Assembly (NCBI GenBank): GCA_913060895.1
Contig: CAJXSN010000010.1
Coordinates: 1 to 64,000, forward strand
Length of the DNA: 64,000 nucleotides
From: an uncultured Sphingomonadaceae bacterium
GTDB lineage: Bacteria; Pseudomonadota; Alphaproteobacteria; Sphingomonadales; Sphingomonadaceae
Direction: 5' to 3'
The notes under the pieces: generated by a model
What the model was told of the DNA's origin: nothing
The model's input: only the letters and a program-made list of their open reading frames with translations
Database searches by the model: none
Shown: in pieces, positions 9,187 through 17,437 of the stretch
Layout of the letters: each line of letters opens with the position of its first letter
Numbering within the stretch: position 1 is the first letter of the stretch
Position numbers and translations under genes: made by a program

Positions 9187-9522
9187 CTATCTGGTGTAAG
9201 GCGTATTCTTCATCATCCGCCGGTTGTAATCGGGCGCGCCGTCGCTCCACCAGACGGGGCCTCGCTCACCTAGGGCGACTTTAGCCTCCTGCACAGCGGC
9301 GCGGGCTGCTTTCATTTCGGCATTGTCGCCGCTCGCCTTCGCTGCCTTCACGGCACGGCGGGCGTCCATCAGCGCGTTTACCCAGCGCTGGCGTTCGGCC
9401 TCGGACAAGTTGGGATTGGCGCTGCGCCACAGGCGGCCGCGCACTATGATGTAGCGGCTGTCCGGAGTTTGCGCGGGCGTATGCTCGACCGTTGTTGCCG
9501 CAGATTTCGCGTCGGTCGCCAC
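9187..9522 (-). CDS. Conserved hypothetical protein next to HxlR
   Basis: 111 residues, GTG start sharing one base with the stop of the upstream hxlR-type gene (TAGTG). The core RGRLWRSANPNLSEAERQRWVNALMDARRAV followed by a charged Ala-rich helix and a C-terminal VWWSDGAPDYNRRM motif is a recurrent small-protein pattern, but I cannot assign a function. Tight coupling suggests it is co-regulated with, or works with, the HxlR regulator. Confidence 0.75.
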   Translation of the reverse strand: MATDAKSAATTVEHTPAQTPDSRYIIVRGRLWRSANPNLSEAERQRWVNALMDARRAVKAAKASGDNAEMKAARAAVQEAKVALGERGPVWWSDGAPDYNRRMMKNTPYTR

Positions 9523-10076
9523 TATTCGGCGGCGACGGCAGCCTCTCCGCTGTCGTCGATCCAGCCGCGTGTACCGGGCACAAGCTCGCCTTCCTGGCGG
9601 TCCTTACCCTTGGACGGCAGGTTCGCGCGGGCCACCATGCCGAGATTTTCGTGGGCCAGCACCCGGCCATCATGGGCCAGAATGCAGACGGGGCCCACCG
9701 GCATCCTGTCGCGTTGATCCACCAGCACCGGATCGGTGGCGACAAACCCCTCGACATATTTCTGGCCCCATTGGCGCAGAGCCAACATGGCGGGGAGCAG
9801 GTCGAAGCCCTTTTCCGTCAGCCGGTATTCAATCCGGCGGCGGTCATCAGGATCGGGTTCCCGGTCCAGAATACCGTTATCCACGAGACGGCCAAGACGA
9901 TTGGACAGGATGTTGCGGGCAATACCAAGCTCGCTCAGAAATTCTTCGAAGTGGTGCAGGCCGTTGAAGCTTGCGCGCAGAATCATGAAGCTCCAGCGTT
10001 CGCCCATAACCTCCAGCGCCTCCGGTAGTCCGCAGGCACTTAAATCCTTCAGTGGTTCGCGAACTACGCCGCCCAT
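9522..10076 (-). CDS. HxlR-family winged-helix regulator
   Basis: 184 residues. The HxlR signature is at the N-terminus: CGLPEALEVMGERWSFMILRASFNGLHHFEEFLSELGIARNILSNRL, followed by the wing (DRRRIEYRLTEKG). A C-terminal extension of about 75 residues is longer than in the smallest family members. A perfect 20-base palindrome at 10145-10164 upstream is the likely autoregulatory operator. HxlR proteins often sense redox or electrophilic compounds; the ligand here is unknown. Confidence 0.88.
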   Translation of the reverse strand: MGGVVREPLKDLSACGLPEALEVMGERWSFMILRASFNGLHHFEEFLSELGIARNILSNRLGRLVDNGILDREPDPDDRRRIEYRLTEKGFDLLPAMLALRQWGQKYVEGFVATDPVLVDQRDRMPVGPVCILAHDGRVLAHENLGMVARANLPSKGKDRQEGELVPGTRGWIDDSGEAAVAAE

Positions 10077-10144
10077 AACCTCGTCATCCTCTCATGTCGC
10101 GCCGCTGTAGCCCAAAACCGGACAAACTCACAATTTTAAGTCGG

Positions 10145-10164
10145 TTTTAGGTTGCAACCTAAAA
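10145..10164. promoter_or_regulatory. Candidate HxlR operator
   Basis: Perfect 20-base inverted repeat with half-site TTTTAGGTTG, between the divergent HxlR gene (start 10076) and the gene at 10249. AGGTTGCAACCT-like sites are typical of HxlR dimers. The location fits repression of both divergent promoters. Confidence 0.7.
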
Positions 10165-10248
10165 TCTATCATTTAAGTGGCAATCCGCAACTGACTGTAA
10201 TCGACCAATGGCATCCGACCGCCAACCTTCCCTGGAGCATCACCCGCA

Positions 10249-10593
10249 ATGACCCTTCCTCTCGCCCCTTGTCGCAAGCCTTTCGGGGTTACGCTGGCAC
10301 TGGCAACCGCTGTGCTTGCCATCGGTACGGCGTCTTCGCCTGTTCCCGCCGAGGCGCGTGGCAACAGCCCGTTTTATCGTGCGGAGCTGGTCCAGCCGAC
10401 CGACAAGACGCTCGAAATCGTACGCGGCACTCCGTGGCAGTGCAACGGATCTGTCTGCGTCGCGCCCAAAGCCGGGTCGCGGCCGGTCAATGTGTGCAAG
10501 AATTTCGTGCGTGAATTTGGCGAAATCGCCAGCTTTACCGCCGATGGCGAAGCGCTGGAAGCGGCCGAAATGGCCAAGTGCCAGCCTGCCTGA
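10249..10593 (+). CDS. CC_3452-like periplasmic protein of unknown function
   Basis: 114 residues with an N-terminal signal sequence (LALATAVLAIGTASSPVPAEA). The mature part carries YRAELVQP, IVRGTPWQCNGSVCVAP and a C-terminal Cys-containing helix; the four Cys could form disulfides in the periplasm. This matches small single-domain proteins common in Caulobacter and sphingomonads (CC_3452 type). Function unknown. It is read divergently from hxlR and followed by a strong terminator. Confidence 0.8.
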   Translation: MTLPLAPCRKPFGVTLALATAVLAIGTASSPVPAEARGNSPFYRAELVQPTDKTLEIVRGTPWQCNGSVCVAPKAGSRPVNVCKNFVREFGEIASFTADGEALEAAEMAKCQPA

Positions 10594-10642
10594 ACACAAT
10601 TTGTGTCCCCCCACCCGTTCTTAATGTTCGGGTGAACTTCAT

Positions 10643-10678
10643 GGGCCTTCGGCATTCCCCTCGCCGGAGGCCCTTTTT
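10643..10678 (+). terminator. Rho-independent terminator
   Basis: Eleven-base stem with one G-T pair (GGGCCTTCGGC with GCCGGAGGCCC), nine-base loop and five Ts. It ends the transcript of the gene at 10249-10593; on the other strand it lies just past the HAD gene stop. Confidence 0.8.
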
Positions 10679-10690
10679 CGTGGCGGGCGG

Positions 10691-11314
10691 TTAAGCTTTC
10701 AGCAGCCGGCGCGCGTATAGGTCCGCTTCCAGTGCAGCGGCATCGGTAAAGTGATGGACGTGCCAGCCCTCTGCGGCCGCCGCTGCGATATTCGCCGGAT
10801 TATCGTCGATAAACAGCATCGCTGCGGGATCATGACCGAACCGCTTGGCTGCATGGCGGAAAATGGCGACATCGGGCTTCGCCAGTTTCTCGCGCCCGCT
10901 GATCACGATGTCGGCGAACAGTTCCAGCACCGGCTCTGTCGGGGCGAATTGCTTCCAGAATTCAGCGCCGAAATTGGTGATGGCGAACAGCGGCGTTCCC
11001 TGCACATGGAGTGCCTCGATCAGGTCCGCTGTCCCTGGCACGCGGCCCGGAATGGTTTCGATAAAGCGCGCAGCATAGGCGTCGATTACATCGGCGAATT
11101 GAGGGAACAATGCTTTGCGCTCAGCCACCATCTCCGACAGATCGCGCCCGGCATCATGCTGGAAATGCCACCGCTCTGTGATGACATGGCTTAGAACCCA
11201 GTCGCATTCCGCCGGATCATTCACCACTTTCGCCACCAGATGGCGAAGGTCCCATTGGACGATTACCCGACCGACATCGAACACGGCCGCATTTATCTGT
11301 CCGGCCTTAATCAA
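10691..11314 (-). CDS. HAD-superfamily hydrolase (subfamily IA)
   Basis: 207 residues. Motif I is FDVGRV, with the nucleophilic Asp and Gly in place of the second Asp, as in YihX-like and dehalogenase-like members; motif II is FAITNFG and motif IV is FIDDNPANI. A helical cap lies between motifs I and II. Probably a small-molecule phosphatase or dehalogenase. The only plausible start is TTG 11314, preceded by AGAGAGA. Three in-phase 15-base repeats precede the start. Confidence 0.8.
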   Translation of the reverse strand: MIKAGQINAAVFDVGRVIVQWDLRHLVAKVVNDPAECDWVLSHVITERWHFQHDAGRDLSEMVAERKALFPQFADVIDAYAARFIETIPGRVPGTADLIEALHVQGTPLFAITNFGAEFWKQFAPTEPVLELFADIVISGREKLAKPDVAIFRHAAKRFGHDPAAMLFIDDNPANIAAAAAEGWHVHHFTDAAALEADLYARRLLKA

Positions 11315-11325
11315 CGCATCTCTCT

Positions 11326-11370
11326 GTGACGAATCATACTGTGATAAATCATAACGCGATAAATCATGAA
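11326..11370. repeat. Three imperfect 15-base tandem repeats
   Basis: Units at 11326-11340, 11341-11355 and 11356-11370 share the core GATAAATCATA and lie directly upstream of the HAD start. They could be a regulator-binding array or residue of slippage. They stay open in the HAD frame. Confidence 0.55.
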
Positions 11371-11386
11371 AGCCGGGAACGGCATC

Positions 11387-11456
11387 GGCCCGCCGCCCTC
11401 ATGGCCATCCGATCATACCTTGATAAGGCATCGGGTGGCTGAGAGGGGGGCGGGCC
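11387..11456. other. Long imperfect stem-loop between rpmJ and the HAD gene
   Basis: Arms GGCCCGCC...CATCCGAT and ATCGGGTG...GGCGGGCC pair over about 26 bases with a few mismatches, closed by a CCTTGATAAGG tip at about 11418-11428. There is no T-run, so it is not a classical terminator; it could be a structured RNA or a processing site downstream of rpmJ. Confidence 0.5.
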
Positions 11457-11502
11457 GGTGCAGCATGATCAGGACGGATGTCCTGACAGTAACTTTACAG
11501 AA

Positions 11503-11628
11503 TTAACCCTGGCGCGCTTTGAAGCGGCGGTTGGTCTTGTTGATCACATAGGTCCGGCCACGACGGCGGATTACGCGGCAGTCGCGATGACGATTCTTCA
11601 GCGACTTGAGGCTGTTACGAACTTTCAT
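11503..11628 (-). CDS. rpmJ: 50S ribosomal protein L36
   Basis: 41 residues, [25 protein letters not shown] and ending FKARQG: the zinc-less L36 form (only one Cys, at 17) typical of alphaproteobacteria. It is monocistronic here, outside the spc operon, as is usual in this class. Confidence 0.95.
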   Translation of the reverse strand: MKVRNSLKSLKNRHRDCRVIRRRGRTYVINKTNRRFKARQG

Positions 11629-11752
11629 GGTATTTTCCCGAGAATAAAATCGACACCAGAGATGGGTTTCCGGTGCCTGAAATTCAAGCGGAGCGCCTAA
11701 GCGGCGAATCACTCCGCGTCAAGCATTCCTGCCCGTATCGCTTGCGTTTTGG

Positions 11753-12772
11753 CTAGTCTGCACGCTCCCCCAGCTGTCGTTCCCATTGCAGGGCATGGCC
11801 GACAATCGTGTCGAGATTGTCATAGCGGGGCTGCCATGGCAGGGTCCGGCGGATCAACGATGGGTCGGACACCAGCGCACCGGGGTCGCCCGCACGGCGC
11901 GGCTGCATCTCGCGTTTGATAGGCGCGTTGGTTATCCGGTCCACCGCATCCAGCACCTCGAGAACGGAGAACCCTCGCCCGTATCCGCAATTCATTGTCA
12001 GGCTGCGGTCCGGCTGCGTTTCCAGAGCATCCAGCGCGTGAACATGGGCGGCGGCAAGATCGCTGACATGGATATAATCGCGCACGCCGGTGCCATCGGG
12101 TGTATCGTAATCGGTGCCGAATACCGCCACACTGTCCCGCTTTCCCAGCGCAGACTCCACCGCGACCTTTATCAGATGCGTTGCCCCGGCAGTCGATTGC
12201 CCGGTGCGCCCTTGCGGATCGGCACCAGCCACATTGAAATAGCGTAGCGCGCAATAATTCACCGGATACACTGCTGCCGCATCGGCCAGCATCCGCTCGG
12301 TAAACAGCTTGGACCAACCATAAGGGTTGATCGGCTGCTGCGGTGTATCTTCGGTCACCGGAGACACATCGGGCACACCATACGTTGCTGCGGTGGAGCT
12401 GAAGATGAAATGCGGCACCCCGGCCGCGATCGCCGCCGCCAGCAAAGCGCGCGTGCGCCCTGTGTTGTTATCGTAATATTTGAGCGGATTCTCGACCGAT
12501 TCGGGCACGACCACGCTGCCGGCGAAATGCATGATCGCGCCGATATTCTGCTCCGCAATAATCTGCGTAACCAGTTCCGCGTCGGCAATGTCGCCTTCGA
12601 AAAACGGCACATCATCGGGCACTGCGAAACGAAACCCCGTAACCAGATTGTCGATCACCGCCACTTTCCGTCCGGTATCTTTTAATGCAAGCACAGCGTG
12701 GCTGCCGATATATCCTGCCCCGCCGGTTACCAGCACGGCAGCAGGTTCATTGGCGCGTTCCTTAAGAGTCAT
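11753..12772 (-). CDS. galE: UDP-glucose 4-epimerase
   Basis: 339-residue extended SDR enzyme interconverting UDP-glucose and UDP-galactose for exopolysaccharide and lipopolysaccharide synthesis. NAD motif GGAGYIG at 17-23, FSSTAATYG with the catalytic Ser/Thr, and NPYGWSK with the YxxxK dyad near residue 150. Length fits the family. It stands alone, divergent from the lipoprotein gene at 12870. Confidence 0.93.
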   Translation of the reverse strand: MTLKERANEPAAVLVTGGAGYIGSHAVLALKDTGRKVAVIDNLVTGFRFAVPDDVPFFEGDIADAELVTQIIAEQNIGAIMHFAGSVVVPESVENPLKYYDNNTGRTRALLAAAIAAGVPHFIFSSTAATYGVPDVSPVTEDTPQQPINPYGWSKLFTERMLADAAAVYPVNYCALRYFNVAGADPQGRTGQSTAGATHLIKVAVESALGKRDSVAVFGTDYDTPDGTGVRDYIHVSDLAAAHVHALDALETQPDRSLTMNCGYGRGFSVLEVLDAVDRITNAPIKREMQPRRAGDPGALVSDPSLIRRTLPWQPRYDNLDTIVGHALQWERQLGERAD

Positions 12773-12869
12773 TATACTGCAATTATCCTTTATCCCGCGC
12801 TGTCGGCACAGTTCGGGTGTCTCGAGCGTTACATCTCAGCTACCCGCCAACTGTGAAAGAATTGCAATC

Positions 12870-13478
12870 ATGATACCAGCCCGTTTCCGCACCATCACCC
12901 TGGCCCTGGCTGCTCCCCTCGCTCTAGCCGCCTGCGCCACATCGGCGCCCGGCCCAGTGGAGGTTACGCGCTTTGTATCGCCGGATGCCGTGCTGGGCGG
13001 CACCACTCTGTTTGTGGAAAGCGCACCGGGCAGTGCCGGCGATAGCCTGCAACTGGCCCCGTACAAGGCGGCAGTGGCCCGCGAGCTGGAGAAGCTGGGA
13101 TACCGGGAACAGGGCCGCGAAGGCGCGCAGCGAACGGCCCAGGTGCGGCTGGAGAGGTTTGTACGCGAGAGCAATGGCAACCGGTCCCCCGTCAGTGTCG
13201 GCGTTGGCGGCGGTACGGGCAGCTATGGTTCCGGCGTGGGGGTTGGCGTCGGCGTCAATCTGGGCGGCGGATCGCGGGAGCAAGTGACCACCCAGGTCTC
13301 CGTCACCCTGCGCGAACTCGCCAATGGAAATGTTTTGTGGGAAGGGCGCGCACAGTTCGACGCACCGGCTGGCAGCGACGCCGCCGAAGCTGAGACAAAT
13401 GCGGCAATCGTGGCTGACGCCCTGTTCCGGGAATTCCCCGGCACCAATGGCGAGACTGTTCTAGTGGAAATCAATTAA
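12870..13478 (+). CDS. DUF4136-type lipoprotein
   Basis: 202 residues with signal sequence and lipobox LAAC (Cys22). The body has the DUF4136 pattern: an N-terminal extended strand, then a Gly/Val-rich segment ([12 protein letters not shown] and [13 protein letters not shown]) and a C-terminal [17 protein letters not shown] strand pair. Likely an outer- or inner-membrane-anchored lipoprotein. Function unknown. Its TAA shares a base with the ATG of the carboxypeptidase gene, so they are co-translated. Confidence 0.85.
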   Translation: MIPARFRTITLALAAPLALAACATSAPGPVEVTRFVSPDAVLGGTTLFVESAPGSAGDSLQLAPYKAAVARELEKLGYREQGREGAQRTAQVRLERFVRESNGNRSPVSVGVGGGTGSYGSGVGVGVGVNLGGGSREQVTTQVSVTLRELANGNVLWEGRAQFDAPAGSDAAEAETNAAIVADALFREFPGTNGETVLVEIN

Positions 13479-14611
13479 TGACCGACATTGCAATCGATAC
13501 ACAATTCGACAGCGGAAACATCGAGGTCCTGTCGATCAGCGGAGCACAGGCCACGCTGGCCCTTCGCAAGGATTATCAATCGGAATTCGCCCAGTGGTTT
13601 CACTTCCGCGTCACTGGCGCAGCGGGCCGCGAACTGACGCTGAAGATCACCGGTCTCAATGCCAGCGCCTATCCGGCTGGCTGGACCGGTTACAATGCCT
13701 GTGTTTCTGAAGACCGGGATTTCTGGGGCCGCGCGCCTTCGACTTTCGACAAGGATGAAAATGGCGGTACGCTGACCATCCATCACACACCCGGCACCGA
13801 CATTGCTTGGTTTGCATATTTTGCGCCTTATTCGATGGAGCGGCATCATGATCTGGTCGCCGAAAGCGCGGCTTCGGATGACGTGACCTACCGCCGTCTG
13901 GGCGAGACGCTGGACGGCCAGCCCGTCGACTGCCTCGAGATGGGCGATGGCGAGAAGCAGGTATGGCTCTATGCCCGACAGCATCCGGGTGAAAGCATGG
14001 CCGAATGGTGGATGGAGGGCGCGCTGGAAGTGCTGTGCGACCCCACCGATACCGTCGCCCGCGCGCTGCGCCGGCATTGCCGCCTGCATATCGTGCCAAA
14101 CTGCAACCCAGACGGATCGCAGCGCGGCCATTTGCGCACCAATGCCGCGGGCACCAACCTGAACCGCGAATGGGCGGAACCCAGTGCCGAAAAATCTCCT
14201 GAAGTGCTCGCCATTCGCGCGGCTATGGACGAGAGCGGCGTGGATTTCGCGATGGATGTTCATGGCGACGAAGCCATTGCCGCTGTGTTTCTGGCAGGGT
14301 TTGAAGGCATCCCATCATGGACCGACGAACTGGGCGAGGACTTCTACCGCTATCAACGCACTCTTGAACGCCGGACACCCGATTTTCAGACCAAGAAGGG
14401 CTACCCCAAGTCGCCCCCCGGCACCGCCAATCTGGCGATCAGCACCAATCAGGTGGCTGAGCGTTACAACGCCTGCTCCATGACACTGGAGATGCCGTTC
14501 AAGGACAATGACGACTGGCCCGACGAAGCACAGGGATGGAGCCCTGAACGCTGCAAGGCGCTGGCCCGCGATTGTCTGGCCGCACTTTTGGAATGGATCG
14601 AGACGAAGTGA
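13478..14611 (+). CDS. M14 family zinc carboxypeptidase (CCP-like)
   Basis: 377 residues. An N-terminal beta-sandwich domain of about 120 residues (ending [13 protein letters not shown]) precedes the M14 catalytic domain, the architecture of cytosolic carboxypeptidase-like M14B enzymes. Zinc ligands His169 and Glu172 (RQHPGES) and His262 (MDVHGDE); substrate-binding Asn229-Arg230; catalytic Glu338 (MTLEMP). No signal peptide, so cytoplasmic. It may trim C-terminal residues from peptides or proteins. Coupled to neighbours by TAATG upstream and GTGA downstream. Confidence 0.92.
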   Translation: MTDIAIDTQFDSGNIEVLSISGAQATLALRKDYQSEFAQWFHFRVTGAAGRELTLKITGLNASAYPAGWTGYNACVSEDRDFWGRAPSTFDKDENGGTLTIHHTPGTDIAWFAYFAPYSMERHHDLVAESAASDDVTYRRLGETLDGQPVDCLEMGDGEKQVWLYARQHPGESMAEWWMEGALEVLCDPTDTVARALRRHCRLHIVPNCNPDGSQRGHLRTNAAGTNLNREWAEPSAEKSPEVLAIRAAMDESGVDFAMDVHGDEAIAAVFLAGFEGIPSWTDELGEDFYRYQRTLERRTPDFQTKKGYPKSPPGTANLAISTNQVAERYNACSMTLEMPFKDNDDWPDEAQGWSPERCKALARDCLAALLEWIETK

Positions 14612-15618
14612 CCCTGCGCAAATTCGCACTCGGGCTTCTGGGCACATTTGCGGCCCTTTTGCTGATCGCCAATCTGGCATCCCTGAGTAATAGCAATGCG
14701 TGGTATGTTCGGACTGTCGATTTCGTGCGTGAGCCGATGCTGTATCTGACGGTACTGCTGGGGCTGCTTGCCCTCGCCACGCGGCGGCGGGCAGGCTGGT
14801 GGATAGCGGGCGGGTTTGCCGTTGTTGCCATTATCCAGATGACCCGCCTGTGGCCATATGCTCCTTTCGCGGGCGAGCAGATTGCGTTGTCAGACAACGA
14901 CGATACAGGCTCCTGCTTCACGGCGTTGTCCCTCAACGTGAAACAGTCCAACGATCAGTATGGCGAAGTGGCTGCACTGATCGAGCGTGAGCAGGCAGAC
15001 TTGCTACTGTTGATGGAAACCAACGGGGCATGGATGGATGCGCTGGAACCGCAGCTGGCGGCCTATCCGCAGCGTATGTCCATGCCTCTAGAGAATAAAT
15101 ATGGCATGGCTTTTGCCAGCCGTATTCCGGTGATTAAGGCGAAAATGATCACCAACACATCGGCCAATACGCCAACGCTGTATTCCACAATGCGTCTGCC
15201 CAATGGCTCGGCGTTCGAATTCGTGGGCCTTCATCCGCGCCCGCCCGTGCCGGGGCAGGATACCACCACGCGCGACGAGAACATCGCACGGGCCGGGTCA
15301 ATCACTCCGGGCGGGCTCGCCGATGTCATCGTGATGGGCGACTTCAACGATGTGCCGTGGTCGACCACCACCACGAAGTTCCGCGAATCGGGCGATTACC
15401 GCGACCCACGCATCGGGCGCGGCACATATCCGACATTTCCGGCCGGTATGGCGATCATCGGATGGCCGCTCGATCAGCTCTTGGTAAAAAATGCCATTCG
15501 CGTGCAATCCTTCGAAGTGCTGAAGAATGTGGGATCGGACCATCTGCCGATGAAGGCGAGGTTCTGCCTGCGCGACGGCGAAGGCGAAGTGCTGGAATCG
15601 TTTCAGCCTGCTGCTTAG
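14608..15618 (+). CDS. Endonuclease/exonuclease/phosphatase family membrane protein
   Basis: 336 residues. Three hydrophobic helices at the N-terminus (about 5-25, 38-55, 62-78) anchor an EEP domain facing the periplasm. Catalytic motifs are [16 protein letters not shown] (metal-binding Glu), [16 protein letters not shown] and the C-terminal GSDHLPM. Such proteins hydrolyse phosphodiesters; the substrate is not predictable. Start GTG 14608 overlaps the previous stop by four bases; an ATG five codons upstream at 14593 is the alternative. Confidence 0.85.
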   Translation: MTLRKFALGLLGTFAALLLIANLASLSNSNAWYVRTVDFVREPMLYLTVLLGLLALATRRRAGWWIAGGFAVVAIIQMTRLWPYAPFAGEQIALSDNDDTGSCFTALSLNVKQSNDQYGEVAALIEREQADLLLLMETNGAWMDALEPQLAAYPQRMSMPLENKYGMAFASRIPVIKAKMITNTSANTPTLYSTMRLPNGSAFEFVGLHPRPPVPGQDTTTRDENIARAGSITPGGLADVIVMGDFNDVPWSTTTTKFRESGDYRDPRIGRGTYPTFPAGMAIIGWPLDQLLVKNAIRVQSFEVLKNVGSDHLPMKARFCLRDGEGEVLESFQPAA

Positions 15619-15627
15619 GCCACCGGC

Positions 15628-16041
15628 TTAAACCAGGCTTGCAGGCCCGAAAGCGTCGGGCAGCAAGGCACTCAGCCTGACACGGCGCGTGGTATCGTTG
15701 CCGACGCACAGGATCAGCGGGTCTGTTCCGCCAAGGGCCGCGAGTTCGTTCAGCACCTGACGGCATCGGCCGCACGGGGTGATCGGCTCGCCCCCGCCCT
15801 TGCCGGAAGGTCCGACGACTGCGACCATTTCCAGCCCGCCGCGCACGCCGTCCGCCATCGCTTTCGCCACTGCCACCGTTTCTGCACACAAGGCGAGGCC
15901 ATAGCTGGCGTTTTCTATATTGGTCCCGGTAAACACCGTTCCGCCCGCAAAGCCGAGCGCCGCGCCGACACTGTATTCCGAATAGGGGCTATAGGAATGC
16001 TGTGCCGCACTGCGCGCCGCTGCAATCAGTTCGTTTTCCAT
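15628..16041 (-). CDS. cdd: Cytidine deaminase
   Basis: 137 residues, the size of tetrameric cytidine deaminases. Catalytic CAE (Cys52, Glu54) and PCGRC (Cys90, Cys93) bind zinc; N-terminal YSPYSEYSVGAAL is the substrate-binding start. Deaminates cytidine and deoxycytidine in pyrimidine salvage. Confidence 0.93.
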   Translation of the reverse strand: MENELIAAARSAAQHSYSPYSEYSVGAALGFAGGTVFTGTNIENASYGLALCAETVAVAKAMADGVRGGLEMVAVVGPSGKGGGEPITPCGRCRQVLNELAALGGTDPLILCVGNDTTRRVRLSALLPDAFGPASLV

Positions 16042-16053
16042 GCATTGTATTCC

Positions 16054-16770
16054 TCATGAGCGTACGACCAGCCAGCGCAGCGGTTCGTCTGCAGCATCCA
16101 CCACCATCGCTTCGTTTGCTGTCCAGATCAGCCAGGGCCGCCCGCCATAATCGGGCAGCAAGCGCGTCCGCACCAGCCACAGATGCCGCTCGATCCGCGC
16201 GGCGAGGCCGTATTCCGCTTCGAAACCCGGACTGATTTTCAGGATGACCGGCTTGCCCTCGTGGTTTTCGATCTGGTTGGCCAGGGTCATCAGCTCGCTC
16301 TCGACCGCAGCCTCGTTTACCCGCGCAGGGCAATCCTGCGTCCCCCGCGTCATCGCAATAACGGGTGGCAACAAATCCGTATCGCGCGGCACCATTGTCA
16401 CGAAATTCGCCGACTGCCTGTCTGCCGGGCGGCAGGGATCGAACCGGTGGATCGCTCCGACCTGCAAGCCGGCCTCGCGGGCTTTACGCATGTTGGCTCC
16501 GAAGGCCGGGTCCTGAATGCTCTCGCCGTCGCTCGCATGGACGTAAACAAAGCCTGCGCCCAGTGCTCTCAGGGTGCGAAAATTGACCACCCCGTCGGTT
16601 GCCGAAATTTCAACGCCCTGATCCGGGTAGGCGCCTTCGTCGGGCCGCCAATGCTGCGTGTCCCACCACAGCCACGCCAGCCCCGCGCCTGTCACCAGTG
16701 CAAGCACCATAACTGTTTTGATCAGCCAGCCGCCACGCTTCTTGCCACGCCTTCCTGTGCCCCGCGCCAT
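16054..16770 (-). CDS. GH25-fold membrane-anchored protein, probably inactive
   Basis: 238 residues: a very basic N-terminus, one transmembrane helix (about 18-36) and a lysozyme-like GH25 domain (FRTLRALGAGFVYVHASDG, then REAGLQVGAIHRFDPC). In active GH25 enzymes the first acidic site is GxDxS and the catalytic pair is a D-x-E after a PP(A/V) strand. Here these are GVEIS (Glu54) and PPVIAMT (139-141), so the catalytic pair is gone. It could bind peptidoglycan without cutting it. Next to a UPF0262 gene and cdd. Confidence 0.75.
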   Translation of the reverse strand: MARGTGRRGKKRGGWLIKTVMVLALVTGAGLAWLWWDTQHWRPDEGAYPDQGVEISATDGVVNFRTLRALGAGFVYVHASDGESIQDPAFGANMRKAREAGLQVGAIHRFDPCRPADRQSANFVTMVPRDTDLLPPVIAMTRGTQDCPARVNEAAVESELMTLANQIENHEGKPVILKISPGFEAEYGLAARIERHLWLVRTRLLPDYGGRPWLIWTANEAMVVDAADEPLRWLVVRS

Positions 16771-16775
16771 GACCG

Positions 16776-17303
16776 TTAGCCCCGAATATGCAGGACGCAG
16801 ATCAGCGTGAACAGACGGCGTGCGGTCGCGAAATCGGTATGGACCTTACCCTCCAGCCGGTCGACCAGCAGCTCTGCTGCAGTGTTGTGCACCCCGCGCC
16901 GCGCCATGTCGATGGTCTCGATCTCGCTCGGCGTGGCTTTGCGGATGGCCTGATAATAGCTGTCGCAAATGGCGAAATAATCGCGAATCGGGCGGCGGAA
17001 CCGGGCCAGCCCCAGCAGCAGCATTTCCAGCTGTTCATCGGCCTGGTCCCGAATGTCCATCGCCAGACGTCCATCCTGTACTGCCAGTTTCAGGCGGTAA
17101 GGCCCCTGATGTCCCGCCTCCGACGCACGCACGGGCCGGAACAGGTTTTCGTCGATCAGGTCGAAAATCGCCACGCGCCGTTCCTGTTCGATATCGGCAT
17201 TGCGCCACAGGATCGTCTCTTCATCCAGCTCGACATGCGAGAGCCGCCACGTGGGCTGCGCGGAGTTCGGGTCTGCCGGGGAAGATGGATCAGGTTCGGA
17301 CAT
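16776..17303 (-). CDS. UPF0262 family protein
   Basis: 175 residues. Recognised by HVELDEETILWRNADIEQERRVAIFDLIDENLF and by the conserved FRRPIRDYFAICDSYYQAIR and MARRGVHNTAAELL segments, which define UPF0262, a family limited mainly to alphaproteobacteria. No biochemical function is established. Five bases separate it from the GH25-like gene, suggesting one transcript. Confidence 0.92.
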   Translation of the reverse strand: MSEPDPSSPADPNSAQPTWRLSHVELDEETILWRNADIEQERRVAIFDLIDENLFRPVRASEAGHQGPYRLKLAVQDGRLAMDIRDQADEQLEMLLLGLARFRRPIRDYFAICDSYYQAIRKATPSEIETIDMARRGVHNTAAELLVDRLEGKVHTDFATARRLFTLICVLHIRG

Positions 17304-17437
17304 ATCTTTTTCAAATCACGCCTTCGCAGATTGCCGCCGCATCCTGCAAGGGTGGAAAATTCCATCCCCACTATCCACAGGCGACCTGTGTCTTATGCGC
17401 CCTTGCTTCGCTTGGATGGCAGGGCCAAACAGCGCCC

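Noticed and set aside
16820-17437. Upstream extension of dnaB by about 200 codons
   Set aside because: Runs antisense through the UPF0262 gene; DnaB similarity begins only after 17438.
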